Shown in pieces: positions 21,907 to 29,364 of a stretch of DNA of 29,364 bases. Position 1 is the first letter of the stretch. Each line of letters starts with the position of its first letter. Both the position numbers and the translations under genes were made by a program. Source of the stretch: DASTGO01 sp035719045. Its GTDB lineage: Bacteria > Actinomycetota > Actinomycetes > Actinomycetales > Kineosporiaceae. Location of the stretch: assembly GCA_035719045.1 (NCBI GenBank), contig DASTGO010000208.1:1-29364 (forward strand). Reading direction: 5' to 3'. Below the pieces are notes generated by a model. That model did no database searches. It was not told where the DNA came from and saw only the letters and a program-made list of their open reading frames with translations.

Positions 21907-23637
21907 ATGGACGGAATGCCTCGAACGAGCCGGGGGACTTCCCCCGCCGACCGGCACCGGTTCACCTTCCTTCGCGGGCGTGCCCTGACCGCCGTTGCCG
22001 GCGCCGCCGTGCTCGCGGTTGCGGCCCTGGCCGCTCCCGCGGGGGCCCACCCCGTCGCCGCACCGGTGCCGACCCGGGTGGTGGTCACCGGTCCGGACAT
22101 GGCGGCAGCGGTCGCGGCCGTCCGCGCCGCAGGCGGGGTCGTGGTCGCCGAGCTGCCCCTGGTCGACGGGGTCACCGCGCAGCTGCCCGGTGAGGCGGTC
22201 CTCCCGGCTGAATTCCGGGTGACTCCCGACCGTGCGGTCGCCTTCGCCGGGTCGGATCCGTCACCGGACGCAGCCGTCTCCACGGTCCGCGCCACGCTCG
22301 GGCTTCCCCCGAACGGGCAGGAGGGTGACGGTGTGACGGTCGCCCTGGTTGACACCGGGGTCGCCGAGGTGCCTGACCTGCAGGGCCGGGTGGTCGCACA
22401 CGTCGACGTCACCGGGACCGGGCGCGGTGACGGCTACGGGCACGGCACCTTCCTGGCCGGGCTGATCGCCGGAAGCGGGGCGGCATCCGGCGGGGCCTAC
22501 CTCGGGGTGGCCCCCGGGACGCGGATCCTCGACGTCAAGGTCGCCCGGCCCGACGGCAGCAGCGACCTGTTCTCGGTGCTGGCCGGGCTGCAGGTGGTGG
22601 CGAACTCCGGGCACCGGTACGGGGTCGGGGTGGTCAACCTCGCGCTCTCCTCCGGCAGCCCCGTGCCCTACCAGGTGGACCCGCTGGACCAGGCGCTGCG
22701 GGCGCTGTGGCGGCAGGGCTACGCCGTGGTGGTCCCCGCCGGCAACGAGGGGCCGGCGGCCGGCACCATCAGCGCGCCCGGCAACGACCCGGCCCTGCTG
22801 ACCGTCGGCGCACTCGACGAGCACGGCACGGCCGCGCGCACGGACGACACGGTGGCGGTCTGGTCGGGTCGCGGGCCGACCAGCCAGGGGGTCGCCAAGC
22901 CGGAGCTGGTGGCTCCCGGGGAGTCCGTGATCGGGCTGCGCAGCCCGGGCAGCGTCATCGACGGCGCCTACCCGCAGGCCCGGGTGGGCAGTGACTACTT
23001 CCGTGGCTCGGGGACCTCGATGTCGACCGCGGTGGTCTCGGGCGCCGTCGCGGATCTGCTGGCACGGGCTCCCCAGCTGGCTCCCGACGGGGTCAAGGCG
23101 CTGCTGACCGACACCGCGTACCGGGCGGACGGGCTGGGTGACCCGACGGCCGCCGGGGCCGGCGGCACCGACCTGGCCGCCGCCCTGGAGCTGTCCGACC
23201 ACTACGGCGGTGGCACGCCCGGCGAGAGCGTGGAACCGGCTCCGGACCCGCCGGGCAGGTGGCTGCGGCTGGCCGAGGCCCTGCGGGCGGGCGACCTCGC
23301 CCGGGCGCAGAAGGCCTGGGACGCCCTCTCGCCGCAGGCCCGGTCCTGGGCGGCGCGGTCGTGGGCCGCCCTGGACCCGCAGACCCAGGAATGGGTGGCC
23401 CGCTCGTGGGTGGCCCGGTCCTGGGCGAGCACCGGGGTGAGCCTGCAGGAGTGGGCGGCCCGGTCGTGGGCGGCGCGGTCGTGGGCCGGTGAGGACTGGG
23501 CGGCGCGGTCCTGGGCCGCCAGGTCGTGGGCCGATGTGCAGTGGCTGGCCCGGTCGTGGGCCGGTGAGGACTGGACGGCGCGGTCGTGGGCCGCCCGTTC
23601 GTGGGTGGCGCGGTCCTGGACCGCCCGGTGGGGGTGA
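21907..23637 (+). CDS. Secreted subtilisin-like (S8) serine protease with C-terminal WxARS repeats
   Basis: The 576-residue protein has a signal peptide (hydrophobic residues about 26-43, AGA at 45-47), a short pro-region to about 130 and an S8 catalytic domain to about 430. The catalytic triad is Asp149 (VALVDTGV), His179 (GYGHGTFLAG) and Ser371 (GSGTSMSTAVVSG), with oxyanion Asn280 (VPAGNEG). The tail after about 465 is a pentad repeat W-A/V-A-R-S: of 21 five-residue register positions between 471 and 571, 18 are Trp (exceptions Pro476, Pro491, Val511). AGGGGAG precedes ATG 21907. No sorting signal or cell-wall anchor is seen. Activity is likely; the repeat's role (binding wall or polymer, or autoinhibition) is unknown. 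Confidence 0.93.
   Translation: MDGMPRTSRGTSPADRHRFTFLRGRALTAVAGAAVLAVAALAAPAGAHPVAAPVPTRVVVTGPDMAAAVAAVRAAGGVVVAELPLVDGVTAQLPGEAVLPAEFRVTPDRAVAFAGSDPSPDAAVSTVRATLGLPPNGQEGDGVTVALVDTGVAEVPDLQGRVVAHVDVTGTGRGDGYGHGTFLAGLIAGSGAASGGAYLGVAPGTRILDVKVARPDGSSDLFSVLAGLQVVANSGHRYGVGVVNLALSSGSPVPYQVDPLDQALRALWRQGYAVVVPAGNEGPAAGTISAPGNDPALLTVGALDEHGTAARTDDTVAVWSGRGPTSQGVAKPELVAPGESVIGLRSPGSVIDGAYPQARVGSDYFRGSGTSMSTAVVSGAVADLLARAPQLAPDGVKALLTDTAYRADGLGDPTAAGAGGTDLAAALELSDHYGGGTPGESVEPAPDPPGRWLRLAEALRAGDLARAQKAWDALSPQARSWAARSWAALDPQTQEWVARSWVARSWASTGVSLQEWAARSWAARSWAGEDWAARSWAARSWADVQWLARSWAGEDWTARSWAARSWVARSWTARWG
23479..23634 (+). repeat. 15-bp-period coding repeat (WxARS) in the S8 protease
   Basis: Units of about 15 bp of the form TGGGCGGCGCGGTCG or TGGGCCGCCCGGTCG are tiled with only point differences, so the protein repeat is also a DNA repeat prone to length change. 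Weaker copies reach back to about 23340. Confidence 0.9.
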
Positions 23638-23771
23638 TCTGCCCCGGACTTCTGACCCTGCGGAACGTCCGGCCCGACGAAAGTCGCCGTCAGAGGTGAG
23701 TACCGCGGCCGGTTGAGCCGACACCTCCTGACGGGATGGACGACCGCAGCGAGTGGAAGGGGCGACCCCCG

Positions 23772-26153
23772 ATGTCCGTGAGAGCCGGTCGCGTGGCACC
23801 GCATGACCGCGCGACCGGCCTCCGGACCCTGTTGCCGGCGACCCCGGTGGCCCGTGTGGTCACCGGGGTCGCGGTCGCGGGTGCAGCCGGCCTGGCCGTC
23901 ACCGTCTGGGCCGCCCGGGTGCTCCCGATCGGCTCCCCCGCGGTGCGGCTGAGCTGGCTGCACGGGGTCGGGCTGATGGCCGTCCTGGTGGCCCTCACCT
24001 GCGTCGCGGAACTGGTCGCCGTACGGCTGCGGCATGCCGACGACGCAGTCGAGGAGCTCACCCTGCTCGACCCGATGGTCCTGCTCAACGGGATGCTGCT
24101 GGCGCCGGTGGCGGCGGTCGGGGTCAGCCTCACCGGGATCGTCCTGGCCTACGCCCTGCGCCGCCGCGCCCTCGTGAAGGCCGTGTTCAACCTCGGGACC
24201 TATGCGCTGGCCTCCTCGGTGCTGGTCCTGCTGGCCCGGACGCTCGCCGGCGCCGACGGCCGGCTCGACCCCGAACTGGTGATCGGGATGACCGCCGGGA
24301 CCGCCGGGTTCGTGGCGGTCAACGAGACCACGATGTCCTTCCTGCTGGCGGCGCTGGGGGCGGGCACGGTCCGGGAGCTGATCCGCGAGGACCGGCGGCT
24401 GACCGGGTTCACCTTCGTCGCGACCACGGCGATGGCCGCGACCGCCCTGTCGATCGCCGTGTACACGCCCCTGTTCCTGCCGGTCACGGTGCTGCCCGCA
24501 GCGGCGATGACCTACGCCTACCGGGCCGCCGCCACCGGCAACGAGGCCAGGCGGCGGTCCGGCCATGTGCTGACCTACTCCCGGGTCCTGTCCGGTGGCG
24601 TCGGCGAGGAGCGGGCGCTGGTGGCGTTCCTGGAGTTGGCCCGGGACGGGTTCTTCGCCGACCAGGCGATCGCCGTGCTCGACACCGGCCTGGCGCACAC
24701 CCTGCTGCCCGCCCCCCGCACCGGGTCCGGCCCCGACGGGTTCGAGGACTCCGGGCGGGCGCACCTGGTCCCGGCGGGCGGCCCCGCGGCTCCGCTGCAC
24801 CGCGAACTGCTGGCCCGCTGCCCGGACTCCGCGTCGCTGCTGGAGGGCGAGCTGCCGCCGGGCTGGGCGCAGGGCATGGTGGCACCGCTGGTGGCCGACG
24901 GGACCCGGATCGGTGCGGTGGCGCTGGGCTGGTCCCGCAGTGATCGGCGCCGCGTCGGCGACCTTGCCGTGTTCGGCTCCCTGGCGGCCTCCCTGGCCGG
25001 GGCGCTGACCCAGGCCCGGCAGCTGGCCCGGCTGGTCGAGGAGAGCAGCAAGCTGCGCAGCGTGACCGACCTGTCCAGCGACGGGATCCTGGTGCTGGAC
25101 GGGCAGGGGCGGGTGATGCTCTGGAATCCGGCGCTGGAGGTCCTCACCGAGATCAGGGAGGACGTCGCGGTAGGCCGGCCGCTGGGGGAGCTCCTGGTCA
25201 GCCGGGCTCGGGAAGGGCATGTGGTGGACGCCTTCGCGGTGGGCCGGGCCCTGCTGTCCCCGGCCTCCCCCCATGCCACGGTGGAACTGCACGTGGTCCG
25301 GCCGGGCGGGGAGGTGCGCTCGGTCAGCTGTGCCCATGCGGGGCGTTTCGACGAGTGCGGCCGGCTGGTCCGGGACGTGGTGATCGTGCACGACCTGACC
25401 CGGGAGAAGCGCGTCGAGAGGCTGAAGTCCGACTTCATCGCCACGGTCTCCCACGAGCTGCGCACTCCGGTGACGCCGATCAAGGGGTACGCCGAGATCC
25501 TGCGCCAGCGCTGGGACACCATGTCGGAGGAGAAGCGGGTCAAGGCCCTCGACGTCATCGCCGACCGGGCGGCCCATCTCGGGCGGCTGGTCGAGGACCT
25601 GCTCCTGGCCTCGAAGATCAGCACCGACAACGAGCCCGTGCACTCGATCGTCGCCGGCAGCGGCTATCTGGAGGAGCTGGCCGCCCGCGCCGCGGAGGAC
25701 TTCGGGGCGGAGCGGGACCGGCTACGGCTGGTCCCCGCCGCGGAACCGGTCCGGGTCGAGTGCGACCACACCCGTGTCGTGCAGATCCTCACCAACCTGC
25801 TGTCCAACGCCCTGAAGTACTCCGGGCCCGGCGAACCCGTCGAGGTGGCCGTCGCGGTCAGGCACATGACGGGGACGGTCACCGTGACCGACCACGGCCG
25901 TGGCATCCCGCGCGACCAGTTGGAGCGGGTCTTCGAGAAGTTCCACCGTGTCGAGGACCCGCTGGTGATGAGCACCGGGGGCAGCGGCCTCGGGCTGTAC
26001 ATCGCCCGGCATCTGGCCCGGGCCATGGGCGGTGACCTCACCGTCGACTCCACCCTCGGGCAGGGGTCCTCGTTCACCCTGTCGCTGCAGCTGGCCGGTC
26101 CGGTGCCGGTTCCCTCGGCCGGGCCCGGTGCCGGCCGTGGATCCGGCGGGTAA
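23772..26153 (+). CDS. Membrane sensor histidine kinase (multi-TM, GAF, PAS)
   Basis: The 793-residue protein starts with about seven hydrophobic segments over residues 25-255 (ARVVTGVAVAGAAGLAVTVW; LHGVGLMAVLVALTCVAELVAV; LLNGMLLAPVAAVGVSLTG and others), a MASE-like integral membrane sensor. A GAF-like region follows at about 275-420, then PAS at about 430-540 (LSSDGILVLDGQGRVMLWNPALEVLTEI), HisKA with His561 (IATVSHELRTPVTPIKGYAEIL) and HATPase_c (NLLSNALKYSG, TDHGRGIPRDQL, GGSGLGLYIARHLA). ATG 23772 is chosen for GAAGGGG nine bases upstream; ATG 23736 in frame lacks one. No response regulator is adjacent; the poly-HAMP gene follows. It is 134 bp after the protease gene on the same strand. 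Confidence 0.92.
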   Translation: MSVRAGRVAPHDRATGLRTLLPATPVARVVTGVAVAGAAGLAVTVWAARVLPIGSPAVRLSWLHGVGLMAVLVALTCVAELVAVRLRHADDAVEELTLLDPMVLLNGMLLAPVAAVGVSLTGIVLAYALRRRALVKAVFNLGTYALASSVLVLLARTLAGADGRLDPELVIGMTAGTAGFVAVNETTMSFLLAALGAGTVRELIREDRRLTGFTFVATTAMAATALSIAVYTPLFLPVTVLPAAAMTYAYRAAATGNEARRRSGHVLTYSRVLSGGVGEERALVAFLELARDGFFADQAIAVLDTGLAHTLLPAPRTGSGPDGFEDSGRAHLVPAGGPAAPLHRELLARCPDSASLLEGELPPGWAQGMVAPLVADGTRIGAVALGWSRSDRRRVGDLAVFGSLAASLAGALTQARQLARLVEESSKLRSVTDLSSDGILVLDGQGRVMLWNPALEVLTEIREDVAVGRPLGELLVSRAREGHVVDAFAVGRALLSPASPHATVELHVVRPGGEVRSVSCAHAGRFDECGRLVRDVVIVHDLTREKRVERLKSDFIATVSHELRTPVTPIKGYAEILRQRWDTMSEEKRVKALDVIADRAAHLGRLVEDLLLASKISTDNEPVHSIVAGSGYLEELAARAAEDFGAERDRLRLVPAAEPVRVECDHTRVVQILTNLLSNALKYSGPGEPVEVAVAVRHMTGTVTVTDHGRGIPRDQLERVFEKFHRVEDPLVMSTGGSGLGLYIARHLARAMGGDLTVDSTLGQGSSFTLSLQLAGPVPVPSAGPGAGRGSGG

Positions 26154-26209
26154 GAGCGACCGCCGCGAGCCGGACTGCCCTCTTGCCGGTCGCTGTTGCC
26201 GGTCGCTCT
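26153..26209 (+). terminator. Probable terminator after the membrane kinase
   Basis: AGAGCGACCG (26153-26162) pairs with CGGTCGCTCT (26200-26209) over 10 bp with a 37-base loop. The loop includes TTGCCGGTCGCT repeated at 26183-26194 and 26196-26207, so a shifted fold is possible. The left arm overlaps the end of the kinase gene (stop TAA at 26151-26153). Confidence 0.45.
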
Positions 26210-26311
26210 CACGCTCGCCCGTCCGGCCCAGCCGGGCAGCGACCCGGACGGGGGGTCCCGAGCCGGTGACATGGGCGACAGCGGCGATCGGGCGATCGGA
26301 TGAACTCGAGC

Positions 26312-26338
26312 TAAGGAAAGCCCACGTCATGCCGATCA
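26312..26338 (+). promoter_or_regulatory. Sigma-28 (FliA/WhiG)-like promoter of the poly-HAMP gene
   Basis: TAAG at 26312-26315, exactly 15 bases, then GCCGATCA at 26331-26338. The consensus for flagellar/WhiG sigma-28 is TAAA-N15-GCCGATAA, so only two of twelve key bases differ. It lies 90 bp before ATG 26429. The match is seen directly; the sigma-factor assignment is from known consensus and untested here. Confidence 0.55.
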
Positions 26339-26428
26339 CACCCTGACAGCCCGAGCTGCCATGGGTCGATTCCTGGCGGGAGCCCTGAGCTGCCGTGGCC
26401 ACAGCACCCTGAGTCGATCGGAGTCGAC

Positions 26429-29364
26429 ATGTCCAACAGTGAGAACTCCTCCGCAGGCGCGGGATCCGACGTCCGGCAAGGCGTGTTCGAGCGGCTGAGC
26501 GTCCCCGTCCTCGTGGTGGACGCCTCGCTCGTCATCGTGGACGCCAACCCTGCCCTGCAGCGGATGCTGGCAGACCTGCACGCGGACCTGCGCCGCGACC
26601 TCCCGGACCTGGATCCCCGCGCCCTGGTCGGTGCGGACCTCGCGGTACTGGAACCGCGCGCCGGGCAGTTGCGGCAGCTGCTGCGGGAGCTGCGCACGTC
26701 GCCGCGGGAGGTCCAGGTGAAAGCCGGCGGCCACACCTTCGCGGTGACCGCCACCCGGCTGGACGATGTCGCGGGCGGTGAGGGGACCTGCCTGGAATGG
26801 GTGGACGTCACCGACCGGAGCCGGCAGGCCGAGGTGCGGGAGGAGCTGGCCGGCGTGATGGACGCCGCCTCGCGCAGCGATCTGTCCGCCCGGGTCGCCC
26901 TCGACGGTGTCCCGGAGGATCAGCGGCGCCTGTGCGCGGCGTCCAACCTGCTGCTGGACACCCTGCAGAGCCTGATGTCCGAGATGAACCACATGTCGGC
27001 CGAGCATGACCAGGGCGACATCGACGTCCGGATCGACGCCGAGAAGTTCTCCGGCGGGTTCCGCGAGATGGCCCAGGGGATCAACGACATGGTGGCCGGG
27101 CACATCGCCGTCAAGAAGAAGGCGATGGCCGTGGTCAAGGCGATCGGTGAGGGCGACTTCGACGCGCCGCTGGAGCGGTTCCCCGGCAAGAAGGCCTTCA
27201 TCAACGAGACCATCGAGCAGCTGCGCGCCAACCTCAAGGCCCTGGTCGACGCGATGAATCTGGCCACCTCCGGTGAGGCCGGTCGTGACGTGGACTCGGT
27301 CATCGATGCCGACCGGTTCTCCGGGGGCTACCGGACGATGGCCCTCGGCGTGAGCGACATGGTCGCCTCCCATGCTGCGGTCCGTAAGGCGATGGACGTC
27401 GTCGAGGCGTTCGGCCAGGGCAACTTCGACAGCCCGATGGACACCTTCACCGGCAAGAACGCCTTCATCACCGCCACGATCGAGCGCGTCCGCGCCAACC
27501 TCAAGGCCCTCGTCGACGACGCCGGAATGCTTGCCACCGCCGCGGTCGAGGGTCGGTTGGAGACGCGGGCCGACGCCGCCAAGCACCAGGGCGACTTCCG
27601 CAAGATCGTCGAGGGCGTCAACGGCACCCTGGACGTGGTGGTGGACAAGCTGGAGTGGTACCGGTCGATCATCGACGCGGTCCCGTTCCCGGTGCATGTC
27701 ACCGACCTGGACATGAAGTGGACCTTCCTCAACAGGGCCTTCGAGAAGCTGATGGTGGAGCAGGGTTACGTCCCCGATCGGGAGGCGGCCGTCGGCCGGC
27801 CCTGCTCGACCGCGAACGCGAACATCTGCAAGACCAAGAACTGCGGTATCGAGCAGTTGCGGGTGGGGGTGAAGGAGAGCTTCTTCGACTGGTGCGGCAT
27901 GAACTGCAAGCAGGACACTGCGCCGGTTCTCAACGCCAGGGGTGAAACCGTCGGCTACGTCGAGACGGTCACCGACCTGACCTCCACGCTGCGCGTCAAG
28001 CACTACACCGAGGGCCAGGTCAACATCGTCGCCAAGAACCTCGAACGTCTCGGCGACGGGAACCTCGACCTCGACTACACCCTCTCCGCCGCCGACGAAC
28101 ACACCCGGGAAGTCGCCGAGCAGTTCGGCAAGATCAACGAGAGCTTCAGGCGGGTCGGGGACTCGCTGAATGCCCTGACCACCGACGCGGAGATGTTGGC
28201 GACGGCCGCGGTGGAGGGCCGGTTGGCGACGCGGGCGGACGCGTCGAAGCACCAGGGCGACTACCGCAAGATCGTCGAGGGCGTCAACGGCACCCTGGAC
28301 TCCGTGATCGGCCCGTTGAACGTGGCCGCCGACTACGTGGACCGGATCGCCAAGGGTGAGACTCCGCCGAAGATCACGGATGCGTACAACGGTGACTTCA
28401 ACATTCTGAAGAACAACCTGAACATGTGCATTGATGCGATCGAGGCCCAGGCGCGGGCGGCGCAGGGGATCGCCGAGGGCAACCTCGGGGTGGAGATCAA
28501 TGTGCGGTCGGAGTCGGATGTGGTCGCCAAGAGCCTGGTGCAGGTGACCGAGGTGTTGCGGAAGTTGCAGGTGGAGTTGCAGCGGCTGACCGCGGCGTCG
28601 GAGGAGGGTCTGCTGTCGGAGCGGGGTAGGCCGGAGCAGTTCTCGGGTGCTTACGCCGAGGTGGTCGTGGGTGTGAACAAGATGCTCGACGCGATCCTGC
28701 TGCCGATCGGGGAGGGCAACCGGGTTCTGGAGTTGATCCGGGGCGGGAACCTGCGGGATCGGGTCGAGATCGCCTGCAAGGGTGATCACGACAAGATGAA
28801 GCAGGCGATCAACGGGGTGCACGGCTGGTTGACCGAGCTGATCGACTACGTGACCAGGATCGCCAACGGTGACCTGACGGCGACGATGGGCAAGGCGTCT
28901 GATGATGACCAGATCCATGAGTTCCTGGTGATGCTCAAGCGGAACATCCAGGCTCTGGTCGAGGATGCGCGGATGCTCGCGGACGCGGCGGTTGCGGGCC
29001 GGTTGGAGACGCGCGCGGATGCGTCGAAGCATCAGGGTGACTTCAAGGCGATCGTGGACGGGGTGAACAACACCCTGGACGCGGTGATCGGGCCGTTGAA
29101 CGTGGCGGCCGGGTATGTCGACAAGATCTCGAAGGGTGACATCCCGCCGAAGATCACCGACCCGTACAACGGTGACTTCAACGTGTTGAAGAACAACCTG
29201 AACACGTGCATCGACGCGGTGAACCTGTTGGTGGACGATGCGCGGATGCTGGCCACCGCCGCGGTGGAGGGCCGGTTGGAGACCCGTGCGGACGCCGCCA
29301 AGCACCAGGGCGACTTCAAGGCGATCGTGGACGGGGTCAACAACACCCTGGACGCGGTGATCGG
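26429..29364 (+). CDS. Soluble poly-HAMP signalling protein with Cys-rich PAS (5' part)
   Basis: The frame from ATG 26429 (GGAG 5 bases upstream) stays open to the window edge, giving 978 residues with no stop and no membrane segment. Residues about 19-130 are PAS-like. Five HAMP-like units follow (for example GEGDFDAPLERFPGKKAF, GQGNFDSPMDTFTGKNAF, EGRLETRADAAKHQGDF), then a PAS domain at about 408-525 with cysteines 459, 467, 472, 489 and 493. At least ten more HAMP-like units run to the edge (AKGETPPKITDAYNGDF, ANGDLTATMGK, AGRLETRADASKHQGDF and others). Poly-HAMP arrays with such PAS insertions occur in cytosolic methyl-accepting chemotaxis proteins and in soluble kinases; the output domain is beyond the window. 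It is unfinished, so the class is not fixed. Confidence 0.9.
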   Translation, partial: MSNSENSSAGAGSDVRQGVFERLSVPVLVVDASLVIVDANPALQRMLADLHADLRRDLPDLDPRALVGADLAVLEPRAGQLRQLLRELRTSPREVQVKAGGHTFAVTATRLDDVAGGEGTCLEWVDVTDRSRQAEVREELAGVMDAASRSDLSARVALDGVPEDQRRLCAASNLLLDTLQSLMSEMNHMSAEHDQGDIDVRIDAEKFSGGFREMAQGINDMVAGHIAVKKKAMAVVKAIGEGDFDAPLERFPGKKAFINETIEQLRANLKALVDAMNLATSGEAGRDVDSVIDADRFSGGYRTMALGVSDMVASHAAVRKAMDVVEAFGQGNFDSPMDTFTGKNAFITATIERVRANLKALVDDAGMLATAAVEGRLETRADAAKHQGDFRKIVEGVNGTLDVVVDKLEWYRSIIDAVPFPVHVTDLDMKWTFLNRAFEKLMVEQGYVPDREAAVGRPCSTANANICKTKNCGIEQLRVGVKESFFDWCGMNCKQDTAPVLNARGETVGYVETVTDLTSTLRVKHYTEGQVNIVAKNLERLGDGNLDLDYTLSAADEHTREVAEQFGKINESFRRVGDSLNALTTDAEMLATAAVEGRLATRADASKHQGDYRKIVEGVNGTLDSVIGPLNVAADYVDRIAKGETPPKITDAYNGDFNILKNNLNMCIDAIEAQARAAQGIAEGNLGVEINVRSESDVVAKSLVQVTEVLRKLQVELQRLTAASEEGLLSERGRPEQFSGAYAEVVVGVNKMLDAILLPIGEGNRVLELIRGGNLRDRVEIACKGDHDKMKQAINGVHGWLTELIDYVTRIANGDLTATMGKASDDDQIHEFLVMLKRNIQALVEDARMLADAAVAGRLETRADASKHQGDFKAIVDGVNNTLDAVIGPLNVAAGYVDKISKGDIPPKITDPYNGDFNVLKNNLNTCIDAVNLLVDDARMLATAAVEGRLETRADAAKHQGDFKAIVDGVNNTLDAVI
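28193..29364 (+). repeat. Repeated 246-bp HAMP module in the poly-HAMP gene
   Basis: A 246-bp unit encoding an AVEGRL...KHQGD HAMP plus a PPKITDxYNGDFN HAMP is present at 28193-28438 and 28973-29218. Its first half recurs at 29246-29364 (cut by the window) and, less similar in DNA, at 27527-27640. Most differences between copies appear to be third-position changes. Confidence 0.9.

Noticed and set aside
23202..25643. Long minus-strand frame (813 codons) covering the protease tail and membrane kinase
   Set aside because: Low-complexity His/Gln/Arg/Gly composition, overlapping two well-supported genes on the other strand.
26336..29305. Very long open frame (989 codons) antisense to the poly-HAMP gene
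   Set aside because: Its product is rich in His, Gln, Val and Arg with no domain pattern, and it mirrors the HAMP repeats; it is a by-product of G+C-rich codon bias on the opposite strand.

Overview
The window is strongly G+C-rich with G/C-biased third codon positions. It looks like a chromosomal segment of an actinomycete (Actinomycetota). The best marker is a 69-residue BldC protein that, from memory, is nearly identical to Streptomyces BldC. Supporting markers are DUF664-type DinB proteins, a WYL regulator, a YciI/DGPF protein, a CysG-type uroporphyrinogen methyltransferase and several leaderless-looking TAGNNT promoters. Genus cannot be fixed from the sequence; a cytosolic poly-HAMP receptor with a FliA/WhiG-like promoter would suit a motile or sporulating actinomycete. 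No rRNA, tRNA, CRISPR array, insertion sequence or phage gene was found.

Layout. 1-5.9 kb: end of an unknown protein, bldC with a strong terminator, a secreted Ser/Thr-rich protein on the minus strand, a DUF294 nucleotidyltransferase (cNMP-CBS-NTase) followed by a DnaQ-like exonuclease, a GntR/YtrA-type repressor and a NYN/PIN-like protein. 5.9-12.7 kb: a PAP2 phosphatase; a minus-strand MFS efflux pump and TetR cassette with a clear double palindromic operator and a coupled micro-ORF between the genes; a pentanucleotide repeat; a tiny Cys-rich zinc protein; a WYL regulator divergent from a DinB protein; a YciI protein; and a secreted HNH-like lipoprotein. 12.7-17.4 kb: a short CysG with two possible coupled micro-ORFs ahead of it, about 1 kb with little coding signal, a MerR-family regulator with a structured leader, a DMT/EamA-type membrane protein and a small membrane protein.

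17.4-29.4 kb is dominated by signal transduction: a second DinB protein, a receiver-HDOD protein whose phospho-acceptor Asp is replaced by Ala, a soluble GAF-PAS histidine kinase translationally coupled to a single-domain response regulator, a secreted subtilisin-like protease ending in a Trp-every-five-residues repeat, a multi-TM GAF-PAS histidine kinase, and the first 978 residues of a soluble protein made of at least 15 HAMP-like units with an embedded Cys-rich PAS domain. A near-consensus sigma-28-type promoter (TAAG-N15-GCCGATCA) lies about 90 bp before the poly-HAMP gene, which links it tentatively to motility or development.

The most unusual items are the WxARS pentad protease, the poly-HAMP gene with its promoter and DNA-level repeat modules, the pseudo-receiver HDOD protein, and short tandem duplications (18 and 21 bp) lying exactly across two stop codons. 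All identifications rest on reading motifs by eye; no database search was possible.
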